Assembly: GCA_023450335.1 (NCBI GenBank)
Contig: JAEXHA010000062.1
Span: forward strand, 1 to 23,842
Length of the DNA stretch: 23,842 bases
Source of the DNA: Actinomycetes bacterium
Lineage (GTDB): Bacteria > Actinomycetota > Actinomycetes > Actinomycetales > Microbacteriaceae
Reading direction: 5' to 3'
A model generated the notes under the pieces. The model ran no database searches and had not been told where the DNA came from. It was given only the letters and a program-made list of their open reading frames with translations. A program made the position numbers and the translations under genes. Numbering within the stretch: the stretch's first letter is position 1; the number at the start of each line of letters is the position of its first letter. Below, piece after piece: positions 21,146 through 23,842 of this stretch.

Positions 21146-21619
21146 ATGGCGACCACGAGCGCCGGCATCCTGCTCTATCGTCTCGACGACGGCGGGGTGT
21201 CGGTGCTCGTCGCGCATATGGGCGGGCCGTACTGGGCCTCGAAGGAGGAGGGCGCCTGGTCGATCCCGAAAGGCGAGTACGACCCGGACGAGCCGGCGCT
21301 CGAGGCGGCCAAACGCGAGTTCCGCGAAGAGCTCGGCGTCGACCCGCCCGACGTGGACTACGCCGAGCTCGGCACCTTCGCGTACTCGTCCGGCAAGCGC
21401 GTGACCGTCTTCGTCGCCGACGGCGCGGCCTTCACGACGGCGGACTTCGTCTTCGGTGAGTTCGATCTCGAGTGGCCGCCACGATCCGGGCGCCGTCAGT
21501 CGTTCCCCGAGGTCGACCGCGTCGAGTGGATGCCGGTGGCCGACGCCCGCACTCGATTGGTGAAGGGGCAGCGACCAGCACTGGACAAACTGGATGAACT
21601 GCTCGCCGGCATGCGCTGA
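21146..21619 (+). CDS. Nudix hydrolase
   Basis: 157 aa. A perfect Nudix box is present at residues 43-65: Gly43, Glu49, then R-E-F-R-E-E-L-G-V (57-65), so a Mg-dependent nucleoside diphosphate-x pyrophosphatase activity is expected. The preceding W-S-I-P-K-G-E is typical of MutT/diadenosine-polyphosphate-type enzymes. Later F-D-L-E-W-P-P and F-P-E-V-D-R-V-E-W-M match a small subgroup often annotated as NTP pyrophosphohydrolase with predicted role in nucleotide clean-up. Only a weak RBS (GAG) precedes the ATG; translation is likely coupled to the upstream reductase. Its end (21523-21534) carries the reverse complement of GGCATCCACTCG. Confidence 0.92.
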   Translation: MATTSAGILLYRLDDGGVSVLVAHMGGPYWASKEEGAWSIPKGEYDPDEPALEAAKREFREELGVDPPDVDYAELGTFAYSSGKRVTVFVADGAAFTTADFVFGEFDLEWPPRSGRRQSFPEVDRVEWMPVADARTRLVKGQRPALDKLDELLAGMR

Positions 21620-21635
21620 ACACCCTTGCGGGTGT
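21620..21635. terminator. Small hairpin after the Nudix gene
   Basis: ACACCC (21620-21625), loop TTGC, GGGTGT (21630-21635), starting immediately after the stop codon. No T-tract; it could terminate or attenuate read-through into the VOC gene. Confidence 0.4.
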
Positions 21636-21675
21636 CGGTGGCCGGGGTGAGACTGGGCCCGGGAAGGAGAATGAC

Positions 21676-22038
21676 ATGGCACACGGAGACATCACGCACA
21701 TCGACATCCCGGTCGGGGACCTGACCCGGGCCACACAGTTCTACTCGAATCTGTTCGGGTGGGAGATCGCCGAGATGGAAGGGTTCGAGGGCTACCCGAT
21801 GTGGCGCGCGCCGAACCAGATCAGCGGGGGCGGGCTCGCGCCGCGCTCGGCCGACTTCACGCAGCCGCGCTCGTACGTCGAGGTCGACTCGATCGACGAG
21901 GTCGTCGCGCAGGCGCAGGCGGCGGGCGGCTCGGTCGCGATGGCCAAGGAGAACATCACCGACACCAGTTGGTGGGCCGTGATCGTCGACCCCGACGGCA
22001 ACCACATCGGCTTGTACGAAGGCACTGTCGGCGACTGA
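21676..22038 (+). CDS. VOC-family (glyoxalase/bleomycin-resistance fold) protein
   Basis: 120 aa, one VOC module pair. The first half starts I-T-H-I-D-I-P-V-G-D-L-T-R-A-T-Q-F-Y with F-G-W-E; the second carries Y-V-E-V-D-S-I-D-E-V-V-A-Q-A-Q-A-A-G-G and ends with V-D-P-D-G-N-H-I-G-L-Y-E-G. The His in T-H-I-D and the Glu in L-Y-E are the usual metal-ligand positions. Substrate unknown. AAGGAG (21664-21669) is 6 bases before the ATG; another ATG at 21671 is out of frame. Convergent with rnhA. Confidence 0.88.
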   Translation: MAHGDITHIDIPVGDLTRATQFYSNLFGWEIAEMEGFEGYPMWRAPNQISGGGLAPRSADFTQPRSYVEVDSIDEVVAQAQAAGGSVAMAKENITDTSWWAVIVDPDGNHIGLYEGTVGD

Positions 22039-22045
22039 CCCCCGG

Positions 22046-22066
22046 CGCCGCGCTCAGCGCGCGGCG
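22046..22066. terminator. Hairpin between convergent VOC and rnhA genes
   Basis: CGCCGCGC (22046-22053) pairs with GCGCGGCG (22059-22066), 8 bp, loop TCAGC. Lies between stop codons at 22038 and 22071; could act in both directions. Confidence 0.5.
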
Positions 22067-22070
22067 ACGA

Positions 22071-22607
22071 TCAGCGCTTCTTCGACGGCGCCGCCGACAC
22101 GTCGAGCCGGTCGTGGAGGCCGCCGAGCGACGACCACGCGCTGGCCGTGCCCTTCGCAGCGTGCTCTGCCCCGCGCACGGCACGCTCGTCGGCCCACTCG
22201 TTGAGCACGTGACCGCGGTGACCGCGCACATGTTCGAGTACGACGTCGGGCAGCCCCGCCGCGCGACGTGCATCGCGCGCGGCGATCAGCTGCTCGAGCA
22301 GGTCGACGTTCTTCGTCGGGGCGCCGGTCGAGGTCTTCCACCCCCGACGGCGGTGCCCGTCCATCCATTTCTCGTAGGTGTCGATCGCGTACTTCGAATC
22401 GGCCTGCACCACCAGGTGCTGGACGTCGGGGTGATCCTCGATCGCCTTGAGCAGTCCCAGCAGCTCGCCGATGTTGTTGGTGCCCACCGGCAGCGCGCCG
22501 GCCGCCCAATGCCCGTCCTCGCCAACCCAGGCCCAACCGGTCGGTCCGGGGTTGCCCTTGCAGGCGCCGTCGGTGGCCACGGTGTAGGTGTCATGAGCAT
22601 CTGTCAC
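22071..22607 (-). CDS. rnhA: Ribonuclease HI
   Basis: 178 aa endonuclease that cuts RNA in RNA:DNA hybrids. The catalytic acids are visible: Asp13 (T-D-G-A-C-K-G-N-P-G-P), Glu48 (T-N-N-I-G-E-L), Asp70 (Q-A-D-S-K-Y-A) and Asp140 (E-W-A-D-E-R-A); the loop G-H-R-G-H (129-133) supplies the catalytic His. The basic W-M-D-G-H-R-R-R-G-W-K handle is present. A C-terminal extension of about 30 residues beyond the E. coli enzyme (155 aa) contains a Lys/Arg end. GTG 22607 is set by TACCGT exactly 6 bases upstream. Divergent from the FtsX-like permease gene with 165 bp between starts. Confidence 0.93.
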   Translation of the reverse strand: MTDAHDTYTVATDGACKGNPGPTGWAWVGEDGHWAAGALPVGTNNIGELLGLLKAIEDHPDVQHLVVQADSKYAIDTYEKWMDGHRRRGWKTSTGAPTKNVDLLEQLIAARDARRAAGLPDVVLEHVRGHRGHVLNEWADERAVRGAEHAAKGTASAWSSLGGLHDRLDVSAAPSKKR

Positions 22608-22613
22608 CCGGTT

Positions 22614-22619
22614 ACGGTA
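22614..22619 (-). promoter_or_regulatory. -10 element (TACCGT), leaderless start of rnhA
   Basis: Minus-strand CTACCGT; TACCGT (22619 to 22614), AACCGG, GTG 22607. Confidence 0.55.
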
Positions 22620-22760
22620 GCCGATGCGCGCGGCATCGACGTCAGGCGGCCCCGGCCCTCTGCGACGACGCGGCACGGAACGCCCCGTGCCGCGCCCCAC
22701 CCGCCACCGGGAAGTCCGATCCGCGGACGCGCCGATCCCTGACTGCGCACAGGTCGTGCA

Positions 22761-22766
22761 TAGGGT
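22761..22766 (+). promoter_or_regulatory. -10 element (TAGGGT), leaderless start
   Basis: CATAGGGT with TAGGGT ending 6 bases before GTG 22773. Embedded in GCATAGGGTGGA, the same 12-mer as upstream of the SDR operon (13466-13477). Confidence 0.55.
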
Positions 22767-22772
22767 GGACGA

Positions 22773-23842
22773 GTGACCGCGATGACCGCTGCCCGGAGCT
22801 CCTTCTCCGCGCGACGGCTGTGGCGGCGGCGCGCACGTTCCCGTGCCGGGTCGCTGCTGGCGCTGATGCTCACGAGCGCCGCGATCGTGGGGCTGTGCTG
22901 CGGCCTGTTGGCGGCCTCGGTACTGGCCGGGCAGGATTCGATTCGCGCGGCGCTGCCCGACCCGGACACCCCGGCAGGGTGGCTGCAGATCCAGACCCGG
23001 CCGGCCGACGACCGGCGAGCGCAGAGTGCGGCGGCCGACGTGGTCATCGCCGCCGCGGTCGGCGACACCGCGACGGTGACACCGCTCACCCTGGGCGAGC
23101 CCGGCTCCGATCTCGAACGCGTCGCGTGGCGCCTCACCCCCGCCGCCGACCTGACGACGCAGTCGGTGCAGCAGCTGGCCGACGGACTGCATCGGCTGCC
23201 CGACCGGTTCCGGTCGTCGCCGGCCGCGGAGGGCGGGAGCATCGCCACCGGGTCGCTGGCCACGTCGGCCGAGAACATCGCCGTCGCCGCCCGTGCGACC
23301 GCCGCGATCCTGCCCGTGCCCGTCGCGCTGCTGGCCGCGCTCGGATGGTTCGCCGCGCTGCAGCTGGCGCGGCTGCTGGGCATGTCACGGTTCCCCGAGA
23401 CCCGCCTGCTGCAGGCGCGCGGACTTTCGCACCGGCAGCACACGGTGCTGGCGGCGTTCGACGCGGTCTCGGCCGCCGTCGTGGGCGTCGCGGCCGGGGC
23501 GGCCGGGGCAGCCGCCGTACTCGGCACGATCTGGGGCCGTGCGGGTATTGCCGCACTCGTGGACACCTGGCCGGCCGTGCTCATCACCGGCGCGACGCTG
23601 GTGGCCACCATCACCGCCGGCCAGTTCGGCGCCACCGCACAGCGTCGCTTCGCGGCCACCGGCCGGCTGGTGCGGGCCGCCCCTCCCGCGCTCGCAGCAC
23701 TGCTGCTCGTCGTGGCCGCGGTGCTCGTCTGGCAGGCGGCCACCACACCCGGCACCGCGTGGGACGCGTGGGCGGTCACGGTGACCGTGCTCGCACCCCC
23801 GATCGCGGTCGCCGCGCTGGCGGTCGCCGCCCTCGCCGTGTT
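22773..23842 (+). CDS. FtsX-like ABC transporter permease, N-terminal part (cut by window end)
   Basis: The frame is open from GTG 22773 to the last base: 356 codons, no stop, so the gene continues beyond the window. A basic cytosolic N-terminus (R-R-L-W-R-R-R-A-R-S-R) leads into a membrane helix (about 27-52), then an extracytoplasmic region of about 115 residues (MacB-PCD/FtsX-like position), then helices at about 172-202, 228-255 and 265-285, and two more towards the end (303-322, 333-356). After the second helix comes M-S-R-F-P-E-T-R-L-L-Q-A-R-G-L-S-H-R-Q, matching the FtsX-family cytoplasmic R-x-x-E-x-x-L-L-x-A-R-G motif. Probably a large lipoprotein- or peptide-export permease; its ATPase is not in view. 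ATG 22782 is an alternative start. Confidence 0.82.
   Translation, partial: MTAMTAARSSFSARRLWRRRARSRAGSLLALMLTSAAIVGLCCGLLAASVLAGQDSIRAALPDPDTPAGWLQIQTRPADDRRAQSAAADVVIAAAVGDTATVTPLTLGEPGSDLERVAWRLTPAADLTTQSVQQLADGLHRLPDRFRSSPAAEGGSIATGSLATSAENIAVAARATAAILPVPVALLAALGWFAALQLARLLGMSRFPETRLLQARGLSHRQHTVLAAFDAVSAAVVGVAAGAAGAAAVLGTIWGRAGIAALVDTWPAVLITGATLVATITAGQFGATAQRRFAATGRLVRAAPPALAALLLVVAAVLVWQAATTPGTAWDAWAVTVTVLAPPIAVAALAVAALAV

Overview
The window is high-GC, densely coding DNA with short intergenic gaps and many GTG starts. At many genes a -10-like hexamer lies 6-7 bases before the start codon, and an F420-type LLM oxidoreductase and a thiamin-pyrophosphate (TPP)-controlled YkoEDC transporter are present. 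Together these point to an actinobacterium, most likely Microbacteriaceae (Microbacterium-like); the family assignment is inference from gene content. I see no tRNA, rRNA, CRISPR array, insertion sequence or prophage, so this looks like an ordinary chromosomal segment.

Layout. 1-1.6 kb: a stand-alone uroporphyrinogen-III synthase and a small conserved unknown protein. 1.6-3.5 kb (minus): an ABC-2 permease and its ATPase, overlapping by ATGA. 3.6-7.2 kb (plus): a 3-hydroxyisobutyryl-CoA hydrolase, a J-domain protein with a NERD-like C-terminal domain, and an SLC13-type permease with a TrkA_C domain. 7.25-8.7 kb (minus): a membrane-anchored D-Ala-D-Ala carboxypeptidase-like protein. Its promoter faces that of a TPP riboswitch driving the ykoE-ykoD-ykoC ECF importer (8.7-11.7 kb, plus). 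11.8-13.4 kb (minus): YjbR-like, APH(3')-like and DUF488 genes. 13.5-15.96 kb (plus): a tight operon of an SDR, an enoyl-CoA hydratase/isomerase family protein and a second SDR, likely acyl-CoA catabolism. 15.96-16.32 kb: a gene-free 364-base stretch with two copies of a 109-bp unit, each holding a 77-bp near-palindrome. 16.3-17.7 kb (minus): a Cof-type HAD phosphatase and a GNAT acetyltransferase. 17.8-22.0 kb (plus): an LLM oxidoreductase, rlmN, an aldo/keto reductase, a Nudix hydrolase and a VOC protein. 22.07-22.6 kb (minus): RNase HI. 22.77 kb to the end (plus): the first 356 codons of an FtsX-like ABC permease cut by the window edge.

How it works together. Functional units supported by sequence are the ABC-2 exporter pair, the TPP-regulated thiamin/HMP importer and the SDR-ECH-SDR operon; the remainder are mostly single housekeeping or accessory genes. 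I found no clear new multi-gene system. The signals I consider most worth following are at DNA level: (i) start codons preceded at fixed 6-7 base spacing by a TANNNT-like hexamer (about half the genes), implying widespread leaderless transcription; (ii) a repeated word GGCATCCACTCG that makes unrelated proteins share an Ala-Ser-Thr tripeptide with unusual codons; (iii) the duplicated long palindrome at 16.0-16.25 kb and a second large palindrome at 19.94-20.00 kb; (iv) the face-to-face -10 elements between the carboxypeptidase and the TPP riboswitch. The J-domain/NERD-like fusion is the most unusual protein.
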